From: Paucibacter sp. PLA-PC-4
GTDB lineage: Bacteria; Pseudomonadota; Gammaproteobacteria; Burkholderiales; Burkholderiaceae_C
Length of the DNA stretch: 64,000 bases
Reading direction: 5' to 3'
Assembly: GCF_026241155.1 (NCBI RefSeq)
Contig: NZ_JAPFGP010000001.1
Location: 1-64,000, forward strand
A program made the position numbers and the translations under genes. Under the pieces are notes generated by a model. That model did no database searches, had not been told where the DNA came from, and saw only the letters and a program-made list of their open reading frames with translations. This document shows, one piece after another, positions 1 through 7,328 of the stretch (position 1 is the stretch's first letter; each line of letters starts with the position of its first letter).

Positions 1-97
1 CCGGTGCCAGTGTTTGTTGCGGTCCGACACAAAGCTTCGGCTGTTCAGCCCACCATCACGCAATACGCTCCAATGGACACCTCGTGCGCGCCCAAAC
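1..97. other. left-edge sequence without a recognisable gene
   Basis: No reading frame here resembles a protein I know. It may be the 3' flank of a gene lying to the left of the window. Nothing regulatory was recognised apart from the hairpin that follows it. Confidence 0.4.
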
Positions 98-130
98 AAA
101 AGCGCTCCGAGAAACTCGGAGCGCTTTGCT
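98..130. terminator. bidirectional rho-independent terminator
   Basis: A perfect 13-bp stem (99-111 pairs with 115-127) closes a 3-base AAA loop. The stem begins with AAA and ends with TTT, so it could terminate transcription in either direction. It probably ends the gene left of the window. The following 128-360 stretch shows nothing recognisable except the leader of the next gene. Confidence 0.75.
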
Positions 131-360
131 CTTGGCGCCCTTCGCAGCCGTTTTGACACGGACTGTGCGGGCCGGCTTTTTCACGGGCGTCGCACTGGCA
201 TTCTTGTGAAATCGTGAATGCTCAGTTGCGACGCAGCCGGTTTTTCTTCAGCGGCCCGAGGTTCACAGTTCAGGTCATGGGCACGGCGATACCGACAACA
301 AGGGTCGCTGGCTCCAGAGCCTCAAACCCAATCAATCCGCAAGCTGAAAAGGAACCCATC

Positions 361-753
361 ATGAACAAGCTGACCGCTGTCATCGCTCTCGCCCTTCTGT
401 CGACAACTGGTGCCGCGATGGCCCGCGGCGGGGCCTTCAACGAACTGGGTCGCGATAGCGATGTGAGTGTGAGCGCCGCTGCGCCGCAGACCCGCGCCGC
501 TGTGCTGGCCGAGCTGCACGAAGCCCGCCGTAGTGGCGCGCTGGACCGCCTCAACAGCGAGTCGTATGCCCCGCAGATTTCGACCGTATCGACGAAGAGC
601 CGCGCCGAAGTGCTGGCAGAGCTGCAGCAAGCCCGTGCCAGCGGTGAGCTGGCCCTGCTGAACAGCAACCACGCCGACTATGCCCACCTCAGCGGTCTGA
701 AGGCCCGTCCTGCGGCGCAGACGCTCGCCGGCCAGCCGCGCAGCGCGCAATAA
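361..753 (+). CDS. DUF4148-type exported small protein
   Basis: This 130-residue protein begins with a typical Sec signal peptide (hydrophobic stretch at residues 5-20, ending AMA-R). The mature part holds two copies of a short helical unit, TRAAVLAELHEARRSG and SRAEVLAELQQARASG, each followed by L-x-x-L-N-S. This RAEVLAEL pattern is the hallmark of DUF4148, an abundant periplasmic family of unknown function in Burkholderiales. The ATG at 361 is chosen because it starts the signal peptide and an AAGGA ribosome site lies just upstream. A longer upstream frame exists but would bury the signal peptide. The gene stands alone and ends at its own terminator. Confidence 0.8.
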   Translation: MNKLTAVIALALLSTTGAAMARGGAFNELGRDSDVSVSAAAPQTRAAVLAELHEARRSGALDRLNSESYAPQISTVSTKSRAEVLAELQQARASGELALLNSNHADYAHLSGLKARPAAQTLAGQPRSAQ

Positions 754-813
754 GTCCAGGCGGACGCATAGGCCGGATCGTCACAGACCCGGCTGATTGA
801 GTCAGCATCACGA

Positions 814-840
814 CAAAGGCGACCTTGTGTCGCCTTTTCT
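814..840 (+). terminator. rho-independent terminator after the DUF4148 gene
   Basis: AAAGGCGA (815-822) pairs with TCGCCTTT (830-837) around a 7-base loop, and the stem is followed by T-rich sequence. It lies about 60 bases after the stop codon of the preceding gene. Confidence 0.7.
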
Positions 841-924
841 ATTGCTTGAATCGGATCCGACAGTGGGAGAATGAGCCGCCTCAGCGGGCCGTGGAGGGCT
901 GGCCGAGCTCAGGAGAACCCCGTC

Positions 925-1488
925 ATGCCTTTTGAAGTCCCGGAATTGCTCGGCCCCTATCTGCTGCCGCTGCTGATCGCGGTGCCGCTGGCCATTGTGG
1001 TGCTGGTCATCAGCCGCCGCCGTGGCGACGATCTGGACAACACCCGGGCGGCTCCGAGCGCGATGCTGCCGCCGACTCAGCCGATGAGCTTGGCCGAGCA
1101 GGGCCAGCCGGCCTCGCTGTTGCTGGTCGACGATTCGGCGGTGGCGCGCGCCAAGCTGGGAAAACTGTTCGAGAGCGCCGGCTACCGCGTCACCTTGGCC
1201 AAGGACGGCGTCGACGCGCTGGAGCAACTGGCCCAGCAGCATTTCAATGTGATGGTCACCGACCTGGAGATGCCCAACAAGGACGGCTTCGAGCTCATCG
1301 CCGATGTGCAGGGCAGTCTGGAGACCGAGGATCTGCCCATCATCGCGATCACCGGCCATGACGAACTTCACACCCGGGTGCACGATGTGCAGGGCATTTA
1401 TGGTCTGTTCAAGAAGCCCTGGAACGACCGCGAGTTGCTCAAGCGGGTCGAGGCCCTGGTCTCGATGCGCAAGCCGCGCAAGGCCTGA
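925..1488 (+). CDS. membrane-anchored response-regulator receiver protein
   Basis: The 187-residue product has one N-terminal membrane helix (about residues 10-30), a basic RRR stop-transfer, a roughly 30-residue linker and then a complete CheY-like receiver domain (about 63-183). The receiver keeps its acidic pair D69/D70, phosphoacceptor D113 (in DLEMPNKDG), T143 and K164 (in FKKPW). There is no DNA-binding or enzymatic output domain. The ATG at 925 has an AGGAGA site about 8 bases upstream and starts the membrane helix, so it is preferred over a frame opening at 871. No histidine kinase lies next to it. It may act as a phosphate sink or as a membrane-localised interaction module. Confidence 0.75.
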   Translation: MPFEVPELLGPYLLPLLIAVPLAIVVLVISRRRGDDLDNTRAAPSAMLPPTQPMSLAEQGQPASLLLVDDSAVARAKLGKLFESAGYRVTLAKDGVDALEQLAQQHFNVMVTDLEMPNKDGFELIADVQGSLETEDLPIIAITGHDELHTRVHDVQGIYGLFKKPWNDRELLKRVEALVSMRKPRKA

Positions 1489-1509
1489 GCCGCCGGCCCT
1501 GGCCGTGAG

Positions 1510-1890
1510 CTAGCGCAATAAGGCCCAGGCCAGCAGCGCGGCGTTCAGTGCTGCCAGTCCCGCGCAGCCATACAGCAGCAGCCGGCTGCGCAGACGCAGC
1601 ATCTCCACCGCCTCGACCAGGCGCGCATTCTGCTCGGCCAGCGACTGCAGCAGGGCCGCGCTCTCGGCTTGCTGCCGGCTCAAGCCTCCCAGCTCGATCT
1701 CCATCTTCTGCAGGCGCAGCAAGGCCTCGGGCAGCGACTGCGGGGGTGCGCTAGGCAGCTCGGCAATCTCGGCGGCCTCGTCCTGGCTGCGCTTGAACAG
1801 CTTGCGGGCGCCCTTTACAAGGGCAGGCGTGGCCTCGATCACATCGGCCCAGGGAATCACTTTCAATGCCAGCAGCCAGGGAATGGCCAT
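1510..1890 (-). CDS. hypothetical tail-anchored coiled-coil protein
   Basis: I do not recognise this 126-residue protein. Residues 60-95 form a likely coiled coil (LLRLQKMEIEL...QQAESAALLQSLAEQNARL). A C-terminal hydrophobic helix at about 105-125 ends almost at the C-terminus, as in a tail-anchored protein. The N-terminus (MAIPWLLALKVIPWADVI) is amphipathic or hydrophobic. It is transcribed opposite to its neighbours, convergent with the receiver protein gene and divergent from the cytochrome gene. Its function is unknown. Confidence 0.6.
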   Translation of the reverse strand: MAIPWLLALKVIPWADVIEATPALVKGARKLFKRSQDEAAEIAELPSAPPQSLPEALLRLQKMEIELGGLSRQQAESAALLQSLAEQNARLVEAVEMLRLRSRLLLYGCAGLAALNAALLAWALLR

Positions 1891-2007
1891 CGATACAGCT
1901 CCTTGTTGTGTGCGAAGCTATTGTGAACTCCTGCCGCTTGGGCCGGTCCGGTCCACCCGCCTCCGTCATTTTGCTAGGCTCCGGGCATTGTCTTGCTTAG
2001 TGAGTCC

Positions 2008-2811
2008 ATGCCCATGCGCTGCCGCCCTTTGTTGCTAGTTCCCGCCCTGCTCGCCGCCGCCCCGGCGTTGTGGGCTCAAGTGCTGCCCACACCGGCCTTG
2101 CTGCAGGCCAGTCTGGGCGCACCGCCACAACCGGTCACGGTGATCGAGCCGCATCTGAGCATCGGTGGCAAGCGGGTGCGTCTGAGCTATCTGGGCTATC
2201 CGATCGCCCAGGTGCTGAACGCTCATCTGGGGCCGGATTGGCAAAACAAGCCCGGCAAGGAGATCGAGTTCCGCGCGCTGGATGGCTATGTTTCGCGCAT
2301 TCCGGTCGAGCGCTTCGCCAAGCATCGAGCCTATCTGGTGCTGGCTCGCCAGGACGGCAGCGAGTTCGTCGTTGACAACCCGGGCCAGAATGAGAAGCGC
2401 GTGCCGCTGGGGCCTTACTACCTGGTGTGGGACAACATCGCCGCGCCCGAGCTGCTGGCCGATGGCGGTTCTGGGTGGCCTTACCAGGTGGCTCAGATCG
2501 CACTGCGCAACAGCAGCGCGGCCTTGCTGCCGGCCCGACTGGCGCCAGGCTTCGAGGCCCAGGCGGCGCTGGCGCAGAAGTTTTGCCTGAACTGCCACCA
2601 GGTCAACGGCTTCGGCGGCGACAAGATGCCGATCAATCTGGCCGTACGCGCCAAGCAGATCGACGGTCCGACCTGGCAGCGCTGGCTGTTGAACCCCAGC
2701 GCCGTCAAACCCGGCACCGCGATGCCGCCACTGCCCGACACCTTGCCCGAGCGCGAGGCGGCGGCGCGCCAGCTTCACGACTATCTGCGAGCCCTGCCGG
2801 TCAGCGATTAG
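2008..2811 (+). CDS. exported cytochrome c protein with a molybdopterin-like N-terminal domain
   Basis: This 267-residue protein has a signal peptide (cleavage near ALWA-Q, residue 23). The C-terminal class I cytochrome c domain carries the heme motif CLNCH (193-197) and a likely distal Met at 239 in PGTAMPPL. The region between, about residues 45-165 (LDGYVSRIPVERF, then LVLARQDGSEF, then GPYYLVWDN), resembles the fold seen in sulfite-oxidase-type molybdopterin domains, but I see no cofactor cysteine. It is probably a periplasmic electron-transfer protein. ATGs at 2008 and 2014 are both possible starts and neither has a strong ribosome site. The partner enzyme is unknown. Confidence 0.7.
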   Translation: MPMRCRPLLLVPALLAAAPALWAQVLPTPALLQASLGAPPQPVTVIEPHLSIGGKRVRLSYLGYPIAQVLNAHLGPDWQNKPGKEIEFRALDGYVSRIPVERFAKHRAYLVLARQDGSEFVVDNPGQNEKRVPLGPYYLVWDNIAAPELLADGGSGWPYQVAQIALRNSSAALLPARLAPGFEAQAALAQKFCLNCHQVNGFGGDKMPINLAVRAKQIDGPTWQRWLLNPSAVKPGTAMPPLPDTLPEREAAARQLHDYLRALPVSD

Positions 2812-2869
2812 GCATCGTCACTCCTATGCATTCACAAGCGGCTTTGCCCGCACGCAGCAGGAGCCCGCG

Positions 2870-3278
2870 ATGAACAACGGCGTCACGAAGCACATCGGCA
2901 GCGACACCGCTGGGCCATCGTCGCGGCCAGCGCCACGACCGGCCATCTGCAGGTCGAGCAGGACCGCATCTTCACTCCGCTGGTCTACCCGACCAAGATC
3001 GTCCGCGCGTGCAGCTCGGCGAGTCGCTGCGCCTGATCCCGCCTGATCACGCGCACGAGCAGGCTGGGCTAGCCAACAGCCGTATCGAGGACGCCGTCAC
3101 CAAAGCCGGTGATCTGCACACCAGCGAGGCCACGCGCACGCTGGGCCGCACCCTGGTGGCGTGCTGTCCGGTCTGTGGACTGGTCAATGTCCGCGCAGAC
3201 GGCGAGACCGTTGTTTGTGCAACGCTCAACGAGAAGTGCCACAGCTGGAGCGTGCGCAAGATCAGGTCGAGGCTTTAG
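2870..3278 (+). pseudogene. frameshifted zinc-ribbon-like fragment
   Basis: Coding-like sequence runs in one frame from about 2911 (reading AIVAASATTGHLQVEQDRIFT) to about 3006. It continues in another frame from a GTG at 3009 to 3278. Rejoining them at 3004-3010 gives KIVRVQLGESLRLIPPD and needs removal of two bases from GTCCGCGCGTGC. The 3' part has CCPVCG followed by a later C and CH, suggesting a zinc ribbon. I do not recognise the family. It could also be a translated 89-residue remnant, or one of the shifts could be a sequencing error. Confidence 0.4.
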
Positions 3279-3902
3279 CTAGTCGGTCAGATCCCGCACA
3301 TGCTCGTCATCGGCCCAGCCGAGGATCTCGAAGGCGCCGCCGTCCTTGAGCTGCACGCGGTTGATGCCGGTGTTCGGAATCGCGCATTCGCGCGCGCCGT
3401 GCAGGCTCAGGCCCTTGGCGGTGCGCCAGACCATGTCGAGCACGCCGCCATGGGTGACGACTGCTAGGCGCTGGCCGCTGTGCTGGGTGGCCAGCTGCTG
3501 CAGCGCGGCGATGACGCGGCGGTGGAACAGCGTGCGGCTCTCGGCGCCACCGGGCAGCGCGTAGTCGGGCTCGTGCTTGGCCCAGAGCGCGAACTCGGCC
3601 GGGTGCTGGACGCGGATGTCCTCGAAGGTCAGGCCTTCGAGGATGCCGAAGGCCTGCTCGCGCAAGGTCGGCGTGTAGCTGGGCACCAGCTTGGTTTGAT
3701 CGGCCAGCGGCGTGGCGGTCTGACGGGTGCGCATCAAGTCGCTGACCACCAGCGCGTCGATGCGCTCGGCCGCCAGTCGCGCGCCCAGGCGTTCAGCCTG
3801 GGCCAGGCCGCGCCCGTTCAGCGGCACGTCAAGATGGCCCTGGAAGCACTGGCGGCGATTCCAGTCGGTTTCGCCATGGCGGATGAGTATCAGTTCGGTC
3901 AT
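3279..3902 (-). CDS. histidine phosphatase family protein (phosphoglycerate-mutase-like)
   Basis: The 207-residue protein starts MTELILIRHGETDWN, the RHG signature of the branch-1 histidine phosphatase superfamily, with the phosphoacceptor histidine at residue 9. The second catalytic histidine lies in VVTHGGVLD near residue 155. Length and motifs match GpmB/CobC-like phosphatases, which hydrolyse small phosphometabolites. The substrate cannot be read from the sequence. The ATG at 3902 is chosen because a longer upstream frame would run into the neighbouring GST gene. It lies just downstream of that gene on the same strand with a 4-base gap, so the two are probably cotranscribed. Confidence 0.85.
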   Translation of the reverse strand: MTELILIRHGETDWNRRQCFQGHLDVPLNGRGLAQAERLGARLAAERIDALVVSDLMRTRQTATPLADQTKLVPSYTPTLREQAFGILEGLTFEDIRVQHPAEFALWAKHEPDYALPGGAESRTLFHRRVIAALQQLATQHSGQRLAVVTHGGVLDMVWRTAKGLSLHGARECAIPNTGINRVQLKDGGAFEILGWADDEHVRDLTD

Positions 3903-3906
3903 GGCT

Positions 3907-4554
3907 TCAAACCCAGGGCTGGGGTAGCTGCTCGGTGGCGATGGCCTGCTGCACCGCCGGGCGTTCCAGCATGCGCTGCAGATAGACGCCCAGCAGCGGC
4001 AGGCTGCGCGCCGGCCGTGCGAACCCGCGGGTCCAGCGGCACAGCATGAAGGCCAGCGCGTCTGCTGCGCTGTAGTGCTCGCCCAGCAGCCAGGGGCCGT
4101 CATGGCTGGCCAGCTGTGCCTCCAACTGGTCCAGCAGCGGCGCGATGCGTGCCTCGGCCTGGGCCTTGACCTGGGCCGCGCCCTCCGCATTGTCCTCCGC
4201 CACCCAGCGGTCGGGGTAGTAGTAGGCCAGGAGCAGGGGTTGGAAGGTATTGGTCAACCAGATCAGCCATTTGTAGAACTGGGCCCTCTCGGCCGAGGCC
4301 AGTGGCGGCACCAGGTCGGCCTGTGGGTGGGTGTCGGCAAGGTGCAAAAGGATGGCGGCCGTCTCGTAGAGCACCAACTCGCCATCAACCAGCACCGGGA
4401 TCAGCCCGTTGGGGTTGAGCTTTAAATAGTCGGCCGACTTGTGGGCGCCGGCAGCGCGGTCGACGAGCCTCAGCTCGAAAGGCACAGCCAGTTCGTTGAG
4501 CAGGATGTGGGGCGCGAAGCTGGCATTGCTCGGGTGATAGTGCAGCTGGATCAT
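3907..4554 (-). CDS. glutathione S-transferase family protein
   Basis: The 215-residue protein has an N-terminal thioredoxin-like domain (MIQLHYHPSNASFAPHILLNEL). The glutathione-site motifs NGLIPVLVDG and LYETAAILLHLAD contain the cis-Pro and the E-(S/T) pair. An all-helical C-terminal domain ends with the conserved YSAADALAF N-capping/hydrophobic-staple region. Ser near position 9-12 is the likely catalytic residue. It should conjugate or reduce electrophiles in the cytoplasm. It is the first gene of a probable two-gene unit with the phosphatase downstream. Confidence 0.85.
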   Translation of the reverse strand: MIQLHYHPSNASFAPHILLNELAVPFELRLVDRAAGAHKSADYLKLNPNGLIPVLVDGELVLYETAAILLHLADTHPQADLVPPLASAERAQFYKWLIWLTNTFQPLLLAYYYPDRWVAEDNAEGAAQVKAQAEARIAPLLDQLEAQLASHDGPWLLGEHYSAADALAFMLCRWTRGFARPARSLPLLGVYLQRMLERPAVQQAIATEQLPQPWV

Positions 4555-4704
4555 GGGGTGGGGCCGGGGTGAGCGATGAGCGGCATGGTAGCGCCAGGCC
4601 GTGACGCTGGCCGGCCGGCGGGTGCGTCAGCGCACAGATGCGCCGGCCGGCTTCGTGCAAGCTGGCCTACCGGCGGAAATCCGTCACTGCAAGAGAGATC
4701 AGTC

Positions 4705-4833
4705 ATGTCCAAGGGCCAACGCGGAAACAAGGAAGCGAAGAAACCAAAGAAGGACCCGCCCATCAGCAAGCCCGCCGACCCGAGCGTACTGGCGCCGTCG
4801 GTGGCAGATCGGGGGCGCAAGAAGGGGGCGTAA
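4705..4833 (+). CDS. small lysine-rich conserved protein
   Basis: This is a 42-residue, strongly basic protein (MSKGQRGNKEAKKPKKDPP). It starts at an ATG preceded by an AAGAGAG ribosome site. Short proteins beginning MSKGQ(K/R)GNKEAKKPKK recur in Burkholderiales genomes, which supports a real gene. The sequence is probably disordered, and a nucleic-acid-associated role is only a guess. It lies between the divergent GST gene and the membrane protein/HTH pair. Confidence 0.65.
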   Translation: MSKGQRGNKEAKKPKKDPPISKPADPSVLAPSVADRGRKKGA

Positions 4834-4948
4834 GACATCCCCGCTATGGCCGATGCTGGCCACTCCTCGGTCAAATGGAAAGCATGCTTGACACCGTAGG
4901 ACAACACAAATACATTGCCTCCATGGAAAGTAAGCTTTACATGGAGTA

Positions 4949-5341
4949 ATGATGAGCGGAGCAAAGCAAGGTCGCTATCTTCTCGAGCTCGGGGCGGCAA
5001 TGGGCGCTTATGCGCTGGTGCTAGCGGGCTCCATCGCTTGGTTGCAGGGCGTCAATCCGCCGCAAGGGCTGGGGCGCGATGCGCTAGCCCTGAGCCCGAT
5101 GCTGCCGGGGCTGGCGGTCGTCTGGGTGATCCTGCGGCAGCTGCGCCGCATGGATGAGTTGCAGCGCCGCGTGCAGCTAGAAGCCTTGGGGCTGGCCTTC
5201 GCCGGCACTGCCTTGTTGACCCTGGGCTATGGCTTTCTGGAAGGCGTCGGCTACCCGCGCATGAGCTCGTTCGTTGTCTGGCCGGTGATGGCCTCGCTGT
5301 GGGTCGTCGGCCTCGTGCTGGCCGCCCGGCGCTATCGATGA
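4949..5341 (+). CDS. small integral membrane protein paired with an HTH regulator
   Basis: The 130-residue protein has four predicted membrane helices (about residues 12-33, 48-64, 74-96 and 105-125) and a charged middle loop, RQLRRMDELQRRVQLEA. A GGAG site precedes the ATG pair at 4949/4952. The stop overlaps the start of the next gene by four bases (ATGA), so the two are translationally coupled. Proteins of this shape next to short Xre-type regulators are common, but their function is not established. The coupled regulator may control this gene or respond to it. Confidence 0.7.
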   Translation: MMSGAKQGRYLLELGAAMGAYALVLAGSIAWLQGVNPPQGLGRDALALSPMLPGLAVVWVILRQLRRMDELQRRVQLEALGLAFAGTALLTLGYGFLEGVGYPRMSSFVVWPVMASLWVVGLVLAARRYR

Positions 5342-5529
5342 GAAACCGGGTCCGCGAGCTACGCACCGAGCGCGGATGGTCGCAGGCCGAGCTGGCCGAG
5401 CGGCTGCAGGTGTCGCGCCAGACGGTCAACGCAATCGAGAACGAGCGCTACGACCCCAGCCTGCCGCTGGCCTTCGTCATTGCCCGGGTTTTCGGCTTGG
5501 CGATCGAGCTGATCTTTGCGGTGGAGTGA
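5338..5529 (+). CDS. short Xre-family HTH transcriptional regulator
   Basis: The 63-residue protein is essentially one helix-turn-helix domain: MRNRVRELRTERGWSQAELAERL, then VSRQTVNAIENERYDPSLPLAF, then a hydrophobic end FGLAIELIF. This is the compact YozG/PF01381-type regulator with no sensor domain. It overlaps the membrane-protein gene by 4 bases and is presumably made from the same transcript. Such regulators are often paired with a small membrane protein of about four helices, as here. Confidence 0.85.
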   Translation: MRNRVRELRTERGWSQAELAERLQVSRQTVNAIENERYDPSLPLAFVIARVFGLAIELIFAVE

Positions 5530-5554
5530 TGAGCCGGCTCGGCTGCAACGGGTC

Positions 5555-6547
5555 CTAAACCACGCAGCCGGCCTCGCTGCCCGAACCCTGCTGCGAACTC
5601 GTCAGACTCACGCCGTAGCGCTCGGCGGTCATGTGGGCCAGGATAGACAGCGCGATCTCGGGCGGGGTGCGGGCGCCGATGTTCAGGCCGACCGGGCCGT
5701 GCAGCCGCGCGAGCTGGGTCTCGGACATGCCGAAGTGTTCGGCCAGCCGGGCCTTGCGCTTGGCCTGGTTGACCCGCGAGCCGATCGCGCCGACATAGAA
5801 GGCAGGGCTGCCAAGCGCTTCCATCAGGGCCAGGTCGTCGAGCTTGGGGTCGTGGGTTAGCGCAACAATAGCGCTGTGGCCGTCGGGGGCAAAGCGCTGA
5901 ACGACGTCGTCGGGCATTTCCCGGGTCAGGTTGGCGCCGGGGATGTCGGGCTGGTACTCGTCGCGCGGGTCGCATACCAGCACCTGGTAGTCCAGCGCCA
6001 GCGCCATGCCGGCCAGGTACTGGGTCAGCTGACCGGCGCCAATGATCAGCAAGCGCCATTGCGGCCCGTGATGGGTGACTAGCATCGTCTCGCTCAAGCA
6101 CACCACATCGGCATTGGCCAGCGGGGCCAGCAGGCGCACCGCCCCGCTGGCCAGGTCCAGCTCGCGCTGAACCCGCTCGCCGGCCGCCAGACTGGCCAGC
6201 AAGGCCGGGATCTGCGAGGCCGCGGTCAGCGGCTCCAGCACCAGTTCCAAGGTACCGCCGCATGGCAGGCCGAAGCGGGTAGCCTCTTCAGCGCCAACGC
6301 CGTAGCGGATCAGGTCGGGTGTGCTCAGGGTAAGCGCACCTTCGCGCACCTTGGCGACGAGATCATCCTCGATGCAGCCGCCCGAGACCGAGCCGGCGAT
6401 CAGGCCGTCGTCGCGCACCGCCACCACCGATCCCACCGGCCGGGGCGCCGAGCCCCAGGTGCGGGTGATCGTGCCCAGCACGACGCGCCGGCCCTCGCTC
6501 ATCCAGGTGGATACCTGGCGCAGCACATTCAGATCAACATTGTCCAT
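5555..6547 (-). CDS. XdhC/CoxF-family molybdenum cofactor insertion protein
   Basis: The 330-residue protein has an N-terminal XdhC/CoxI domain (WMSEGRRVVLGTITRTWGSAPRPVGS, then SGGCIEDD). The C-terminal Rossmann domain has LLIIGAGQLTQYLA (about residues 168-181) and a conserved GSR tail (YVGAIGSRVNQAKRKARL). XdhC proteins carry and sulfurate or protect molybdenum cofactor before insertion into xanthine-dehydrogenase-family enzymes. It lies divergent from the cox operon, so it is the likely maturation factor for that enzyme. The ATG at 6547 starts the conserved domain. A longer upstream frame would cross the regulatory region. Confidence 0.88.
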   Translation of the reverse strand: MDNVDLNVLRQVSTWMSEGRRVVLGTITRTWGSAPRPVGSVVAVRDDGLIAGSVSGGCIEDDLVAKVREGALTLSTPDLIRYGVGAEEATRFGLPCGGTLELVLEPLTAASQIPALLASLAAGERVQRELDLASGAVRLLAPLANADVVCLSETMLVTHHGPQWRLLIIGAGQLTQYLAGMALALDYQVLVCDPRDEYQPDIPGANLTREMPDDVVQRFAPDGHSAIVALTHDPKLDDLALMEALGSPAFYVGAIGSRVNQAKRKARLAEHFGMSETQLARLHGPVGLNIGARTPPEIALSILAHMTAERYGVSLTSSQQGSGSEAGCVV

Positions 6548-6645
6548 AAGCGTTCTTTGAGACTCTAGCCCGGTGCTCGGGGTACACAGGCGTCGAACAT
6601 ACCCGATAGCGGCTGGCCTTGCCTGAGCCGCGATGAATCCGGGTT

Positions 6646-6657
6646 GACCCGCGGGTC
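6646..6657. promoter_or_regulatory. 12-bp perfect palindrome in the xdhC-coxS intergenic region
   Basis: GACCCGCGGGTC is fully self-complementary. It sits about 100 bases from the xdhC start and about 175 bases from coxS. It could be an operator half of the divergent promoter region, although GC-rich palindromes of this length can also arise by chance. Confidence 0.35.
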
Positions 6658-6678
6658 TGGTGCAACTGGGCACCAAGC

Positions 6679-6694
6679 TGGCACAGCTGTGCCA
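6679..6694. promoter_or_regulatory. 16-bp perfect palindrome, candidate operator
   Basis: TGGCACAGCTGTGCCA is fully self-complementary and lies midway between the divergent xdhC and coxS genes. It superficially resembles a sigma-54 element, but the GG-to-GC spacing is one base short, so a dimeric regulator site is the better guess. Confidence 0.45.
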
Positions 6695-6726
6695 AGCCGG
6701 GGCAGCAAGCCCTGGGTGAAGCGCCC

Positions 6727-6744
6727 CATGTATGGGCATACATG
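6727..6744. promoter_or_regulatory. 8-bp inverted repeat, candidate operator of the cox operon
   Basis: CATGTATG and CATACATG are perfect inverted repeats separated by GG. The AT content is higher than the surroundings and the site is about 86 bases before the coxS start, a position suited to promoter control. No regulator gene is adjacent. Confidence 0.5.
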
Positions 6745-6829
6745 CGGGTAAACGGTAGATAGCGCCCGGGACGGGCTGCCGCGAGGATGTCTGCTGATGG
6801 ATCGCTGACGACAACAAGGAGACAAGCCA

Positions 6830-7315
6830 ATGAGCCACAAGATCACGCTCAAGGTCAACGGCAAGCCGGTCACGCGCGAAGTCGCGGCGGACCGTTTGCT
6901 GGTGCAATTCCTGCGCGAGGACCTCGCGCTGACCGGCACCCATGTCGGGTGCGACACCAGCCAGTGCGGAGCCTGCACCGTGCACCTGGACGGGCGTGCG
7001 GTGAAGAGTTGTTCGATGCTGGCGTTGCAGGCGGTTGGCGCCGAGATCACCACCATCGAGGGCCTGACACCGGCCCATTCAGCCAATGGCAGCGAGATGC
7101 ACCCGATGCAGGCCGCGTTCAAGGAGTGCCACGGCCTGCAATGCGGCTTCTGCACGCCAGGCATGGTCATGAGCGCGGTCGATCTGGTGCTGCACCACCG
7201 CTGCAGCTCCGAGACCGAGATCCGAGAGGGGCTGGAGGGCAATATCTGCCGCTGTACCGGCTATCAGAACATCGTGCGGGCCGTCCAGATGGGCGCTCAG
7301 AACATGAAGGCCTAA
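6830..7315 (+). CDS. coxS: CoxS-like [2Fe-2S] small subunit of a molybdenum hydroxylase
   Basis: The 161-residue subunit has a plant-ferredoxin-type domain with cluster ligands C41, C46, C49 and C61 (in [10 protein letters not shown]). A helical second domain has ligands C105, C108, C140 and C142 (QCGFC and CRC). It passes electrons between the molybdenum site and the FAD subunit of the heterotrimer. A GGAG site lies upstream of the ATG. It is the first gene of the S-L-M-D-E-G operon; the L gene starts 13 bases after its stop. The length matches CoxS. Confidence 0.92.
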   Translation: MSHKITLKVNGKPVTREVAADRLLVQFLREDLALTGTHVGCDTSQCGACTVHLDGRAVKSCSMLALQAVGAEITTIEGLTPAHSANGSEMHPMQAAFKECHGLQCGFCTPGMVMSAVDLVLHHRCSSETEIREGLEGNICRCTGYQNIVRAVQMGAQNMKA

Positions 7316-7328
7316 GGAGCACACGATC

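Noticed and set aside
14-217. 67-residue open frame at the left edge
   Set aside because: It runs through the bidirectional terminator at 98-130 and its product has no recognisable pattern or ribosome site.
6679-6694. Sigma-54 promoter reading of the TGGCAC palindrome
   Set aside because: The GG and GC elements are 11 rather than 12 bases apart, and no sigma-54 activator gene is near.
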